Source: Motacilla alba alba (lineage: Eukaryota > Chordata > Aves > Passeriformes > Motacillidae). From it: 64,000 nucleotides of DNA. Both the position numbers and the translations under genes were made by a program. The notes beneath the pieces are model-generated. The model ran no database searches. It was not told where the DNA came from and saw only the letters and a list, made by a program, of their open reading frames with translations. Below are positions 38,413-52,152 of the stretch, one piece after another. Each line of letters opens with the position of its first letter. Position 1 is the stretch's first letter. Location: contig NC_052046.1 in the NCBI RefSeq assembly GCF_015832195.1, positions 18,964,161 to 19,028,160 on the forward strand, read 5' to 3'.

Positions 38413-38444
38413 TACAAATTTGTACAAATTAGCACAATTTGTAC
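38413..38444. repeat. Nested inverted repeats of TACAAATT
   Basis: TACAAATTTGTA at 38413-38424 is a palindrome. It overlaps a second inverted repeat: GTACAAATT at 38422-38430, spacer AGCAC, AATTTGTAC at 38436-38444. These are alternative small hairpins. Confidence 0.75.
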
Positions 38445-39129
38445 TTTCTGTTCAAGAGACCCTCAGACTGGACCAGCAGGAATATTACAGATTGTTCAGA
38501 GGCATTTCACTCCTGTCTTGTATGAGAGTTTGCACAGACCATTTCCAAGAGCACTAGATGAAAGCATCTACTATCTTGAGTATCAATTTCAACACCAGAA
38601 AAGGTGAAAAGAAGGTTTATTCAGGTTAGTTGTGCATAGACCATATAATTTAACTGTACTCTCAATATTCCAAACCAAATTTGCAATCCTCTGCTGTAGT
38701 ATCTGTTGGGAGACCTAAGTGGTACTTGAAGCAATCTTCTCATATTAGGGAGAATTGGAAAGAAGTGATTCCCTGAATCTAAATAAGTACTCATCAGCAA
38801 GTCACCACCCTTTTTAGGCAGAAAAATGTGTTTAAATTTAAGCAGACAAGTGCAAAGCACTGATGTGATGAAGTGTACCTGAGCTGACTATTAATTTCTT
38901 CCTTTGTTCCTTACTTATATTTTAACCTTACTGCCATCTGCTCATCACACTTGAATAACATCAGGATGTTGAATCCATGTTTAGAAATGTGTTGAGGAAT
39001 CTAACCACTAGAAGGATCCCACTGACATTAGATAGGTTCAACCTACAAGTGAAAATTACAATAATGTTGAGTAACCTTTGGGATATTTATTAAGGAACAC
39101 GTTTGGTTAATCTTTGTTGAAGTTTGTAT

Positions 39130-39250
39130 TTCAGGTTGGATGACTGGGTCCAGTGCAAGACTTACTGTGGACTGCTAGAGCTTGTGTTATGAAGGGTGGG
39201 ATTGTAAGTCCTCAATGGTCCCTTCTAGCCTTTATAAGTATGCTGTTTAT
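39130..39250 (+). mobile_element. Possible ancient CR1-like 3' end
   Basis: The phrase 'caatggtcccttctagcctt' at about 39217-39236, followed by 'tataagtatg', resembles the 3' end of old amniote CR1 copies, which have a 'ggtcccttc' core before the terminal octamers. Upstream sequence is too diverged to assign. This is a weak call that a repeat library search would settle. Confidence 0.3.
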
Positions 39251-40650
39251 ACACAAAGTTATTGCAAATATGCCATGTATATTTGTAGCCTTTGGCTACA
39301 AGCTTCTAATCATTGTATAACTGCAGCAGTTTATCAATAAATGCAAATAATCAATTCCAGACCAACTTTTGCAATAAATAATCTTATCTTCTGTAGACTC
39401 ATTAGTCCAGTAAACGTAGTTTAAAAAGCAGTAAACTTTGTAAGTTATCAATGACTCTTTGAAATCCACTCACTAAGAGCTCTGAGCAAAACTCTAAACT
39501 TTCTATTAGGAGACCAACAGGAATGAACCAAAACATTCTTCTGGAAAGCTATACATACTGCCAAGGACAGTAACTTCACTGTTCTTATGTGCAAAACAGT
39601 GGAATTAGAGGAACCAGCTACCACCTAACAGCTGAAGACGTTCTCTTGGTGAGACAGAAGGCTAAAGTTTGCATAAGGTAAAATTCTAGAGCAACAGAAG
39701 GCAGTCCTGGAAGAAAACATGCAACTTTCAAACAGACTGGAGAGACACTTCAAACAATTCCGTCTGGAATAGTCCAGTCAAGCAGTTCACTAGAGTATCA
39801 GCACTTTTACTTATGGTCCCAGGTTCACTTCCTTTACTAAAGTATATCTTGACCTTTCAGACCATTATCTAGATATTGGGTGAGGTCTGATTCAGGTCAT
39901 GCAAACAAATAACATCTATGCAGGCGAGTTAGCTGAGATGGGAAGGAGCACAGTGAAAGGAAGTACTCTTCTTAATTGTACCTTTCTAATGCAATTATGC
40001 TTCTTTAGAAGATTAACGAGTGAGGAAGTTACAAAATGCTTATCATGTTAGTGCTGATTTTTCTTATATGGCCAACTACAGGCAGTATCCCATTAAAACA
40101 ACAGAACTGAATCAGACCTTCCCATGAGTTTAGGATGGCTTAGCAACTGCTATAACTGTAAAATTAGAAGGAAGCTTGTTTTGTTGCAGCTGGACTTCAG
40201 AAAACGGAATTAGATTCCTGGTATTTCTCTGTTTTAGAGGGAGTGCAGCAGTAAGTCAGATTTTTCTCTGTACTTCAGTTTATGACTGTGTAGCACAAGC
40301 ATAAAAAATTCACTATCTTGGTACATTTGTAAATTGTTTCAGTTAAGTTATTTTGATGCAATCTGCTTTACTTTTCCTTTTCAGAACAGTTGCTCCTTCA
40401 CTAAAATATAACAATATAGCATATTTTACAATAATTAGTTATATATATTTCTCTCCGAAATTACATTAGTAGAACTGTGATAATCAGCTGGGCTAATTTT
40501 CCAAATTACAGTAGAACTTAAGGCTTCTCATTTGTTTGGAATTACTAAACTAGGCAGTTTCAGAAGTTGCATCGAAAAGGTTACAATAGAACAACATTAT
40601 TAAGCATACAGGAGATACATTACATGGGTTTGCATATACAAGGTGTTAAA

Positions 40651-40680
40651 TAAACAAACAAACAAACAAATAAATAAATC
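40651..40680 (+). repeat. (AAAC)n(AAAT)n simple repeat
   Basis: About five AAAC units pass directly into three AAAT units. This is an ordinary tetranucleotide microsatellite. Confidence 0.9.
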
Positions 40681-43600
40681 TCTATCCTATTTCCCTTCTC
40701 TACCTCATTATATCCCTTTATTTTACCTGTTGAATAGGTGGGGGAAAACTACAACAAATGTCAAAAGTTCCTTGAACTCTTTCTGATTCAACTGTCTATG
40801 ATCAAATAATTTTGTCTTCACATGGAAAAAAATGTACAGATAATTTAAATGGAAACATTGTCAGAACACAACTAGAAGCTCTTCCCTTACAAAACACATT
40901 CAACATTCATTCTAAGTCATGAATCCTAGGAAAATAAAATACTATTTCTCTTCTAAAATATTTTGCTTTATATTAATATATTTTAACTGACATACATAGC
41001 ACTTCTTAACCAAAAGGTATCAAATACAAACTGGTTATCAGCACAAACAAGATAATCAAAGATTTCATTATGTTCTTGCAATAAAATGAACTTCTGTAGA
41101 ACTATAAATTGAATATTAAAACCTTGTTTTTCAGCTACCTACCAGAGTGCCATGAAGGAAAGAGAGGAAAAAGTTCTCTTTGTGTAGCTTAAAGGTTGCT
41201 ATTTTGTATCTATGGCAGTTATGACATTAAAATGTCATAAAGAATGATGAAAATGAAATTTTAATCTTAGAAGGAAACTACTTCAATTACCTTTCCATTT
41301 GTATTTCAGCTGACTAAGAAATAAGTATGGCCTGTAGATATACAGCTGGTATTAGTGGTAAGATTTCTAATGCTGACAGTTATGGGAAATATCAATTTTA
41401 CAATCTGGCTCCTATGATTCCTCTGGTGTGATTTGTTTCTCATCAAATTACTATCAAATTTTAATTTCTGTTCTATTGGCAAAATATTTTTCCTTATGAC
41501 TGAGTCTTCCATATTTAAAAGAAATCATTAAAAGTGCTTTTCTCTCCATTATTGAAATGGTTGTGTAATCTCTTGGTATATCATCATCTGTAAAGAAGGT
41601 TTAAAACTCAATCAAAATGTAAATTAAGTCTAGACAACGCAGCTACAACTGCTAATCATGAACAAAAGGCAAAGCCAAGTTCAGCCAGGAGTGAAAACAT
41701 TTGAGTTTTGATTGAATTTTTAATTATTTTCATTGCCTTCACAGATAGCATAGTAAACCAGTAGTGAATAAAGCCAAATGCAAATACACTCTTCAGTTAT
41801 CAGAACCAGTTCACTGTTCAAAGGAAAAAAGGTGGGATTGGAAAAAATAGTATTATCTTCCCAATTCCTTGTATTCTCTATTACAGTTCTAAAGTGAATA
41901 AAAGGAATTCCTTAATAAGCAATTACAAGGGAAGATAGAATCTGTTTGTGTTAGTAAGAGCAGAGATTTCTGCCACAGTATGTTACAATGACACCTGGAA
42001 AGAACAGGACTTATCTATTATTGAAGGTTTATCTCCAGATTTGTGTCATTTTTTACAGAACCTCAATAATTTATATTCATTCAAAGTTTGTAAGAAGATT
42101 GCTAATTCATGCCAGAACCTTGTTTCCTTTTTTAAAAAATGGGGAAAATTTAAATATGAAGACAGGTGATAACATTATTTTTTCACAAAAATTCATGCTA
42201 TGATTACAGAAGCCTTCCATTTAATTCTTCATTTATGCTTTTCAGCAAGGACAAGAATCTGTGAGCAGAAGAGGTTTAGCATAATCATGCCTAAGATATG
42301 TCTTATTATGAGGGTGATTTGAAAAACATGAGCAGGGCTAGCCTGAGATAAGCATTGGAACAGCTGAAGAAAGAGGTCTTTTGTTGACAAAATTATTCCC
42401 TTTTATTAGCAGATCTGACCCAACTTACTTGCTGTTGACAGTATTTGTAACCCCTCATTTTAGGTTTTCAAAATACCTGGCTTTTTTCAAAATCTTTCAT
42501 TTTACAGTACAACACAATGACACCAAAATAGGGTGTTAAAAAAAAAGAAAAAGAAAACAGCAACCTTTTAATGTTTAAACTGGAGAAAAACAAAAACACA
42601 TATCACTATTATTTCCATGGAATTAACTATTTCATTTCTAAGGTGTTCTATAATATTCCTCACAAGGGCTAGGAATTAATGGACAATAAGTTTTATATTA
42701 CAAATTCCTCATTTCCTATTTAATATGCATAGTTAATACTTGTAATTTAAGAAGAGTACAGAGGGTGTCCACACCATCATGTTACACATATTTATCCAAG
42801 AGGTATAACTGTGATGTAAGGGGCTGATAGAGTCACTTAGCTCTTCCAGTGAGCCATACAAAGTATGTGAGGGCAGAGGTGGCAGACACTTTGGTGTCAC
42901 AGCAAAGGAGCTTCAAAGATCTCCTGTCCCTGCCTCTCCAGCTCTGTCACTGGGCTTTGTCTCATCACAGCTGCACCAATGCAACACTTCTGTCATGACT
43001 ACATTTCAAACCAGATCACGGAAATTAATGAAGGTGCCTTTCGCACCCCACATGTGTTTTGTAGGGGGCTGTTTTATTCCAGCCACTGCCATTGCAGTGC
43101 AGTGCAGTGGCTCGCAGCCTGGTCTCCTAATGCAACTGACAGGACAGTAAATTTCTGCCTAGGGAGAAGCTGGCTGAGGTGGGATCTAGCCCTCAACTCA
43201 CTTTGCTGCTACTGCCAGCATTATGTAACTGTGGATGAGATTATCATCTTAACCTTTTCCAGCTGCATAAGATGACTGGATGCCTAACCTGGGCTTCAGA
43301 ATCAGAAATTTAAAAGGCAGTATGATTTTTGACTACACAATTGGTTATACTTACAGACATAAAACCTGAGTTATATTTAAAAAACAGGCCTAACCAACCT
43401 CTCCCCTGCAACACTGGTCCCTTAAAACTGAGTATAGTTTGACAAGGATTTGGATGGGTTTCCAACAAAATTGAATGCATCAAAATTTTGCTCTATACTC
43501 TTCTTATTCTCTGCCCCATAAAATGAAGATCAAATACTATTTATTCCCTTTGGTCAGTGTGGAGTAAAAATAAAGCTGAAAAGTTATATCTTCTGACGAT

Positions 43601-45651
43601 TTTAAAATCCAACCACATCCCAGGTACTTGCTGGTCCAGAAGCAGGAATTATATTTTATAACCTACCTCCATTTATGTAAACAAAGTCTTTTTTCACACA
43701 CCATTATTCAAGATGCTACGTTCAAGAGGCTATGACTCATGAGACCACACTTGGAAATTACTGCAGTGACCTTAAAGAACACAGACATTTCAGAAAGTAT
43801 TTTTAAACAGTTGTAATAAACACTTACAAAAGACAAAGAGATTTTCTGATTTTTTTTATATTAAAATCTTAATATCATTGAATGTTATTACATCTCTTAA
43901 ATAAGTTTCCCTTTTAAAAAAGTGTTACCTTGAAATTCTGATTTATCTGTCTATTAACTAAAGACTTCATTGGACCATGAGTGTTGTTAGCACAGATCAG
44001 GATAAAAGACTGAACTTGAACATCAAAGAATTGCTAGTTGCAAAAATTACCCAGTGAGAGCTTTGAAAACTTCAAGGCATCTGTGTTTTATTGGTTTCCA
44101 TGGGTTTTGCAGGAATAAGTACTTTTTGAAGTTTTAGGAATTGCGCAGCTCTGTCTGTAGGTGTCTGTGGGACTTTTGATAAAGAAACTTTTCTCCTGGG
44201 GAAGTAGTTACTTCTAAAAAATGGGCATAGGGTATTTTCAGGGTTTTGAAGCATATGTCCAGATGCACAAGATGCAGACTTTTATAGTATAACTCAGTAT
44301 TCATAGACTATCACAGATCATTTATTGAGCTATTTATTGCTTGAGCTTTTCTATGCATCAAACACAAAAACAGGCTGGCAAGGAACACTAATTTTAGTGG
44401 TCAAAACTGCTGCTCCACTTTTTCTGTTTAACAAATGATAAAGAAGACATCTAAGAGGAACATTTTTTTAAAATTAAGATCTATGCCTTACTAAAAAAAC
44501 AGAATTCACAGGACAACTTATTTGAACTACATTGTGAAAAAAGTCCAATGTTTTCAAAGTAGCACTTGTATAAAAATTTTGTAGACCATGCCTGGGGAAA
44601 TGGACCTATGTATGCTTTTTTGAGTTACTTTTCTTTTCCATGTCTGGTGTACTTGAAGAAAGATTAAATTGCTTGCATGCCATAACCACGAGAAGCAGAA
44701 AACAATAAAACATAACATAAATTGGAGAGTTGTCTAGAAAGCATGTCTTGCTTTTACTTTAATTTTGTTTTCTGATTTACTTGACTTAATTTTTTTTCTT
44801 TTAAATGGTAACATGATAAGTTATAGACATGATAACACTGGTTTAATGATCTAACATTTTATCTGCTGACTAAAAATGAAAGATGGTCTTCAATACTTCT
44901 TGTTTACACAGTCTAGTAAAAGCAATACAATATTTGCTCTTAATGAGTCACTTCAATGTTTAAAACATAATGAAACGCAGAGGTGCCAATGATGTCCCTT
45001 CTGCAGCTTTCATCTACAAAGAGTTAGAATGAATAGCAGTAGAATACCTGTATGACAGGTACCACTAGGACTAGAAACTGAAAAACATATGTCAAAAGTA
45101 ATGCTTCCTTGTGTGTAAAATGTAAAGCTGAAAATGCCAATAACTTAGTATCATTATTAAATTTGAACATGATTCTGTGCTTTTTACCTGCCTCAAAGGC
45201 AAAAGCACCTACCCAGTTATCCTTAAAATGCAATGGGTGCAAGAAGGAAAAAAGATGTAATACAACTGTAGTATAATATACTGGAGGACATGAGCCAACT
45301 TGCAAGAAAAGTGCACAATTTACCAACAAAAAGTAAACAAAGAAACAAAGGAACAAAAGACAAAACCAAAAACAAACAAACAAAAAAAAAAGACAGAAAA
45401 CTACAAAACACAAAAATTATGTAGGGAAAAACTGAGACAGATTTTTTTTATGCCCTATTGCTGGCATGTTAATTCTTTTTTCAATAGTTTACCTTACAAA
45501 TTTGCAGATCAAAACCATCAAAATTTTTGGTTAATAATTCTATCAAATAACTACTAAACAATTCAAAGACCTTAACCATATTTGGTAGTAAATCAAATTG
45601 TGAATATGTGGCGTCAAGTTTCAAATCCATGTAACTTAATTCAAAATAATC

Positions 45652-45680
45652 TTTTTAATTAATTAATTAAATAATTGATA
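45652..45680. repeat. TTAA/ATTA-rich stretch
   Basis: Three overlapping TTAATTAA-type units are followed by AAATAATTGAT. It is a short (TTAA)n microsatellite. It also contains several ATTA cores of the kind homeodomain proteins bind, but such cores are common in AT-rich DNA. Confidence 0.6.
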
Positions 45681-46853
45681 CCTGAGGACTTTTCACAGGT
45701 CTTGAAGACAACCACTGGCAAGACACCATTTGTGTGCATAACTATGACTTTTAAGTAAATTGAGTGTACTTAAATGCAAGTGAATTTTCTTTGGATTTAG
45801 TAAATTGATTCACAAATATGGCATTAGGAAGAGAATAGGAAAAAGGAAATTGAATTCCACAACAGGTGCAGTGACATTACCATGATCATTTAAATAACCT
45901 ACAGTATCTGGGGCATTTATCTCTATGCAGCAGGAATCACAAGATTGCCTTTTGTTCACAATTTTTTTCTCATTTTTCTCTGCTTATCTGGACTCTAAAT
46001 TTCCATTACAGAGAGTGAAACTTCCAAGACTGATTTATGAATTAGAAATATATACACATCAAAATTTAATAGACATAAGCAAAAAGGCCTTTTTTTGTTT
46101 TGCATAATTTAGACTTGCAAAGAAATTGCCAGCCACAACAGTGAATGGCCCACTGGTGTCTTCAGGTCTACTGCCTCAATATTTAACATAAATAATGTTT
46201 CAAATAAATGGAATATAAATAGCTGAACATCTTCTCAGGACTGCAGCCATTTATGGCAAACAGAATTGAATCCATCTATTTCAGTTAGAAAGATAAAGAG
46301 CTGATATTAGGGCAACTTTGACAGCACAGAAGGCAGTGTAATGGAATAACTAAGTGAAAACACCATGGCCTTCCTCTTTGGAAAGCTCCTGGAAAACCTC
46401 TTTCAAGCGAAAATATAGGTACATCTGCCTGTGCTGTGGGACAGCAGCAGAAGAAAACAAATTATCTTCCAACCCAGTGGCTACAGCATAATTCTATGAG
46501 CTAGTGAAATCCTGGGTGGAAAAGTGCCCAGTGCAGTGGAAGTTCCCTACACATTAAGTACAGCCCAACAAATTCAGACAGCAAAATTAACAGTGTTCAA
46601 CCTTAACACATAGGAGTTCTATTTTCACCTTCCAGTCACACGCAATTGCAGAGCCTCTCAAGAAAACAGTGAAAGCACTCAGTTATAACAAGGAAAGGTC
46701 TGCTTCCAAGACTACCAAAAAAACCACAGACAATACATTGAAATTTATCCTGGCTTTCCCTAGTTCACGTCATAACTGTAAAAAAAGTACAATGAAATAT
46801 TAACTAAATGTTTTTAGCATTTACAAGATAATGAGATATGAGAAAGTCACAGT

Positions 46854-47235
46854 ACCACAGAATATGCTAAATTGGAAGGGGCCCAAAAGGATCATCCCTG
46901 GTTCAATTCCTGAGCCTGCACTACAGAGGACACCCCAATAATCACATCACATCACACCTGAGAGCATCCCAAACACTTCTTTAACTCTGTCAGGCATCTG
47001 TGCTTGTCCCTCTGCTTCCCCTTGAGAAGAGGTTGAAAACAACAATGAGGTCTCCCCTCTGTCTCCTCCAGACTGAACAAACTAAATTACCTCAGCTGCT
47101 CCTCCTAAAACCTCCCTTCAGACCCTTCACTATCTTTGTTGTCCTCCTTTGGATGCTCCCCAACACTTCCAGGTCTTTCTTACATTGTGCTGCCGAAAAC
47201 CATTCCCAGCACTTGAGGTGAGGTGTATGCACACT
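46854..47235 (-). mobile_element. CR1 LINE, 3' fragment with internal deletion
   Basis: A CR1 copy in minus orientation. The left edge 'ccacagaatatgctaaattg' is the reversed 3' terminus. It continues on the plus strand with 'aaggatcatccctggttcaa', 'acacctgagagcatcccaaa' and 'aactctgtcaggcatctgtg'. It then jumps near 46997-47030 to 'caatgaggtctcccctctgt' and 'ctcctccagactgaacaaac'. About 150 bases expected between these two parts are missing, an internal deletion judged from the family order I know. It ends near 'cagcacttgaggtgaggtgt'. Its 3' end type matches the long copy at 23215-25741, in the opposite orientation. Confidence 0.92.
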
Positions 47236-49006
47236 ACCTGCATAACCCCATCCCCGTCCTTTAATCTGTTCTTAAAGAAGGTGGACAAGGGGATGGGAGG
47301 AAACCACCCCACTCACCTCACCCCCCCTCCAACAGCCAACCACAATATGTCACTCCCAGGTGACTGCATCCCTACTGCTCAGCTGAGCACAGGCATCCTT
47401 GTTGCACAGTTTTCAGAGGCAAGAAGGAGTTTTCTTGATCCTGGTAGGGGTTATTTTCAAAGTTCAAACTGATCCTCTGCTAATACACTGATGTCAGCAA
47501 CAGTGTTTAACCCTTGCATTCTAATCATACATGTATTGTATATGGTCTTTGAGATTCCATAAGTGTAAACAGAAATTAAAGTCCATACTTTTCCTTTATA
47601 AAACCTCCACATGATTCGCCTTCTGGTGAAGAGGCAGATAAGTATGTTAGTTGAGTAAAGATGGAATTGAATTATGCTGACATAATGATCTGGTACAATT
47701 CCATAATTTCTGAGCATTGCATATTCCACTGCTCGTCTTTACTCACTTTCCACTCTGTTGCCTACACCTGAAGGCACTTTCTAGTTCACATGCAACCAGC
47801 ACTTAACCCTTCATTCCATGCAGCATTTATTTTTCTTTTTTCAAACATCTCACTGCAATACTCACAGCAAAGGCCTGCCATGCAGGCTGCCAGCTGAGCA
47901 GAGCTGCACAGGAACAGGCTGGGTTTGCACGCTTAGTTAGAGCCTCCTTGTCCAGTCCAAGCATAATCCATAACTCACAGACTGTTCAAACAGCCTTGGC
48001 TCTCATTCCAGCCCTCTGATGAGCAGGACATAGAAGTGAGTCAGCTGTCCTTTGGGAGGCTGAACGCCCTGTATATGCTGTTCTTTGGATGGTGATTCAC
48101 ATCATCTGACATTTAATCACTGAGACCAAGCTCTGACCCAGCTAGTTACTGCATCTCTTCCATTTCAGCGCAAAATCTAAGAGTCTGATCTGTCTAGCCA
48201 TGCAACAGAAGAGAGCAGAGCAGTGTAAGCACAAGAGGGAGCAGTTATAACTAAAATATCTTAAACACCTTCTAAACCAGTCTAAAACTGTCTCAGAAAA
48301 GAGTGCAAGTGGTGATGAAGCAGAGTATCTAAGTGCATAAATAACATCTACCACAATTTTGAAGGCGGCAGCCAAAACTCCCTGCTTACCTGCCACTGTA
48401 CTAAAAGGTTTGACCTTTCATTTCACCATTATTTTCTCAGCAGGAACTTCATGGTTTTATGATTTGAAACACTTGGGACTGAAACAGCAACAGAATAGAT
48501 AAATAAATTACACCTAGATCAGAGTGTATGAACTGTTCCAGACATAATGTAGTGCCCTGGATGGATAGGCTAAGAGGAATCTTGCATTCAGAATCCAAAA
48601 ATCTATTCAAGGTTAAATCTGGAGAATCACTTATACCACAGGCAAATACTGTTGCTCCAATGTTGCAAGAGACATAGCTAAGTAGGAGTAATCATCTTTA
48701 ATCTCTATTACAAAAAAAACCCTAGTAAGTATGGGAGGAATTTGGACCAGCACCCTCCAAGGATTACAATTTTGTAGGGTGCTGCTTGTTGTAAAATTTG
48801 GTTTATCTTTAATTTAAGGATAAAAATAAACGCTTACTACAAAGTACCTAGGTCAGTACAATCTGTCACTCTCCACACAGTCTTTGTGGCACTGCTGCAC
48901 CAATCAATTACAGTTTGTACCACTGAAGCTTTGCTCATGGAAACCTGCATTTTGTAGTCCTCCTGCTAAATGTTTTGAAAAAGAAGTGTAGGGTATTTTG
49001 TGGAGA

Positions 49007-49007
<1 letters not shown>

Positions 49008-49050
<43 letters not shown>
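49008..49050 (+). repeat. (TTG)n microsatellite, about 14 copies
   Basis: Uninterrupted TTG units, followed after a GGC by a few more TTG/GTT-rich bases. On the minus strand it encodes the polythreonine in an open frame at 48904-49236, which is an artefact. It is long enough to be length-polymorphic. Confidence 0.95.
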
Positions 49051-52000
49051 GGCTGTTGTTGGTTTGGGGTTTTTTTGTTTTATTGATTTGGTTGGTTCAT
49101 TGGTTGTTTCGTTTTTTATGATGTATGTGCTTGGCTGCTCGGATTCATCTGTGGTGTGACATTTGGGGAAGAGCTGCAGTTCAGCTGTTAGCAGCTTTCT
49201 GAAACACTCACCACACTGTCCCCTTTGATGATACATGCTGCTAAATTTGACTACAGATAAGCCTAGAATGCTTAAAGAGCTTTTTTAGTGAGGGAAAGGC
49301 TCCATAGTTTTTAGCAGAGGATGGATGGAGCTCAGTTCCATTCGTATTAATTTCATCTGAAGGAAGGCAGGCTTCCTTTTTTCTGGCAAGTAAACTCCAG
49401 ATTTCTTTGGCAAAAAGCATACCCCATGCTTTTCCAGAGTATTCAGTGTTGTTTATTTACAAATCTTTATGGTTCTTTGAGGTGTCTCCAGAAGTTCTTG
49501 TGCCAAAAATCACAAAGCAAGATTAGTTTTCTTGTTCTCAGAATGCCAACTGTACCTAGGAGATGTTTGTCCTGTCCAAGGCCCTGCTCAGTGTATATGC
49601 CAAACATGACGTCAAAGATTCAGGTTGACTGCAGTATTGCCCCATAACAAAATCAATGAAAAGGAAAGGTGCATTTTTGCACACAGAGGATGAAAGAGCA
49701 GCACTCCTTAGTTTTTCATTAAATAGTTACAAAAAAACCCCAAAGAAAGACATTGGCTAGACTTGCTTTCAGTACTGAAACCAGCAAAGCAGAAATGTAA
49801 AACTATCAATTCATTTCAAAGTGGCCTGAAAGTAGTTCTGTGTTGGCAATTATATTTTGCAACTATTGGATTGTGTCACAGTAAAATAACTAATACATTT
49901 TTATGCAACAGTATATTGCATCATCCTTTCCTGAGCTGTTGCACTGACAAGAAATTTCTCTGAAATTTCTGTAATCCCTCTTTCTATTTCTATGCAACAG
50001 AAAATACGTAGAAGATTAGGTACCTAGATGTGGTGAACCAAAAAGCAACATCTATAAGGGAAGCAAAAAGGAACACAGACACTTCAGTTATGAAACACAA
50101 CCAGTACATTTCTGATGCTTTGTCCTAGACTTTAATGAACCACATACATTCTTCTATCCTCCAGTACAAGCCTTTATAAGAATAGAGGCTTTAAGAATTT
50201 TAAACACACATGCTCACTATAATGCAGATCAACCAGCTTCATTAAATCTGTGGTAAGAGAATTGTCTGATTATCTGATAACAATTATTCTTTCACACTTA
50301 AGAAACCACAATATGCTAATATAACCCACATTTGCTTTCTGTACATTTAAGCTGCCTGGTGCAAGGGAAAGCCCTGGAAGAAGAGTCTGCAATATCACAG
50401 AACACTCTTCTTAAACATGGTTTTGGGGTTTTTTGGTGGGGATTATTGATGGGGTCTTTGTGATTGCAACCTGTTTTAGCAAAGCACATTGCTCATTATA
50501 GTGTTTCCAGATTTACCCTTCATCCTTGTTCTTCAAGAAAGTATTCTATATTCTTTTTGGATTAGATGGTAGAGGATGTGTGCTCAGGGTCACTTCTGAC
50601 ATAATGAAGGCCACACAGCTGATTAGCACACTTGCTGCTCTACACCCACGCTCTGCCAGTATCTGTCTGCTGCATAACAGCCTGGAGTGCCTCGGAGCAG
50701 CAGGGAGCTGCCAGAGAAAAATCACCAGAGAGGCCTCATGGGTGGCCAAAAGGAAAAGATAACTTGAAAATAGACAAGTGGGAAGTATAGAGTAGTTTAA
50801 GATTGGACTAAATTCCAATTTCCGCATAGCAGAAATGAAGGTTTATATGTAAAGGGACACACATCCTGCAGAGATAATTTCTGCAGTTTTTAAAGCTTCC
50901 CAGCAAATGCAAACACTGAAATCTGTAATCTTTTATTCTATTGCTACAGTTTCGATATATTTTTAAGTGCAAATAGAGAAGACAACAAACTACACACTTT
51001 CACTTCTGCTGCATGAAGTTAAAGTGAATACATTGGAAATAATCCACAATCTTACAAGCACGCTCTCAGTTCACACGAGAGGCATCTTTTCTGTCAAATG
51101 TGCATATTCTGAGCTGAATCATCATCATAGTGAAAGTTTTATATCCCATTCTGCCAAGATACAAGGTTGAATGACTCAAGGAAGAACATTTTCTTGTGGA
51201 TTGCTCCACTAGCCGTAAGTGAGAAAAAAATGAACTGAATGCTGGAGATTCTAGTGAAAAATCAAAAACTCATTGAGGGAACGGATGGTTTGCGAATATT
51301 TTTATAGCAAAAAATTCAGTGGGTTCTGAATAAAATAAGTAAAGAATAATCCCGCACAAAAAAATTTTAATAGCTCTACTCTTGAACAAGTATATCAAAA
51401 ATTACTTGATAAGACAAGGTACGGAGACACAACCTAAAAGTATTTTTAACAATATTCTCTTTCCATTCATCCAGATAATACAATACTACCTGTCAGACAT
51501 GAAAATTACACACACTTTCCATACAAAATATGAGAGACTGCCCTTAAAACACATCTCTACTTTTAACTCTTTTTTGAATCTACCAGTCGAGGAGTAGTGA
51601 AGTGACACATACACCACAACAAAACCCTAGACAAATGTATGTCATGGAGATGGAGAATAGAAACTCATATCAGCTGGTAAGAGATGCCTGAACATTTTGA
51701 AGATTTTGTTGAACTCTGACGGAAATGTCAGTTCAAAATAGAAAACACTTTCCCCTGCAGTCTAGTTCCTGAATTTGAATACTTTCAGATCTGAGTAACA
51801 CAGCGACAGCCAAAGAAAAAGTCTAGGCAAAAGAGAACTAGAAGGAACAAGCAAGTCCCTTTATAGAAAGACTTCAAATCTTCAAGCCACTAAGATTAAG
51901 ATTCATGGCCCTCACCACCATGATGAAGAGAAATCTTTCAGTAAACAGGAAGTTTCAGTGACCAGTAAGAATTTCAGTAGGATCAGTATTATCCGTGAAT

Positions 52001-52117
52001 TCACATTAAATGCAGCCATTCAGGTTAAACAAATGGGAGATATCCTTTGATACTATCAGAGATATGGATTTTAGTGATAAGATGAAGGTCTCACAGCATT
52101 TTAATAGACTACAACCA

Positions 52118-52121
<4 letters not shown>

Positions 52122-52148
<27 letters not shown>
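52122..52148 (-). repeat. T27 homopolymer
   Basis: Twenty-seven T residues on the plus strand, preceded by CCACCTC and followed by AATTAATCACTG. Read on the minus strand this is a poly-A run just after ATTAATT. It could be a retrocopy tail, but the sequence to the right (52149 onwards) is not a recognisable transcript. Confidence 0.93.

Positions 52149-52152
<4 letters not shown>

Larger units (their letters stand above)
38141..46853. other. Unannotated AT-rich unique sequence
   Basis: About 8.7 kb without a recognisable gene. It holds nested inverted repeats at 38413-38444, a possible ancient CR1 end at 39130-39250, an AAAC/AAAT repeat at 40651-40680, a G+C-richer patch at 42860-43290, an A-rich stretch at 45300-45395 and a TTAATTAA-rich stretch at 45652-45680. 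Long phenylalanine-rich minus-strand frames over 45024-45413 come from the A-rich stretch and are not genes. Confidence 0.5.

Noticed and set aside
45024..45413. 129-codon Phe/Leu-rich minus-strand open frame resembling a membrane protein
   Set aside because: The hydrophobic part is the complement of an A- and C-rich low-complexity stretch at 45300-45395.
48904..49236. 110-codon minus-strand open frame with polythreonine
   Set aside because: The frame is held open by the TTG microsatellite and has no other support.
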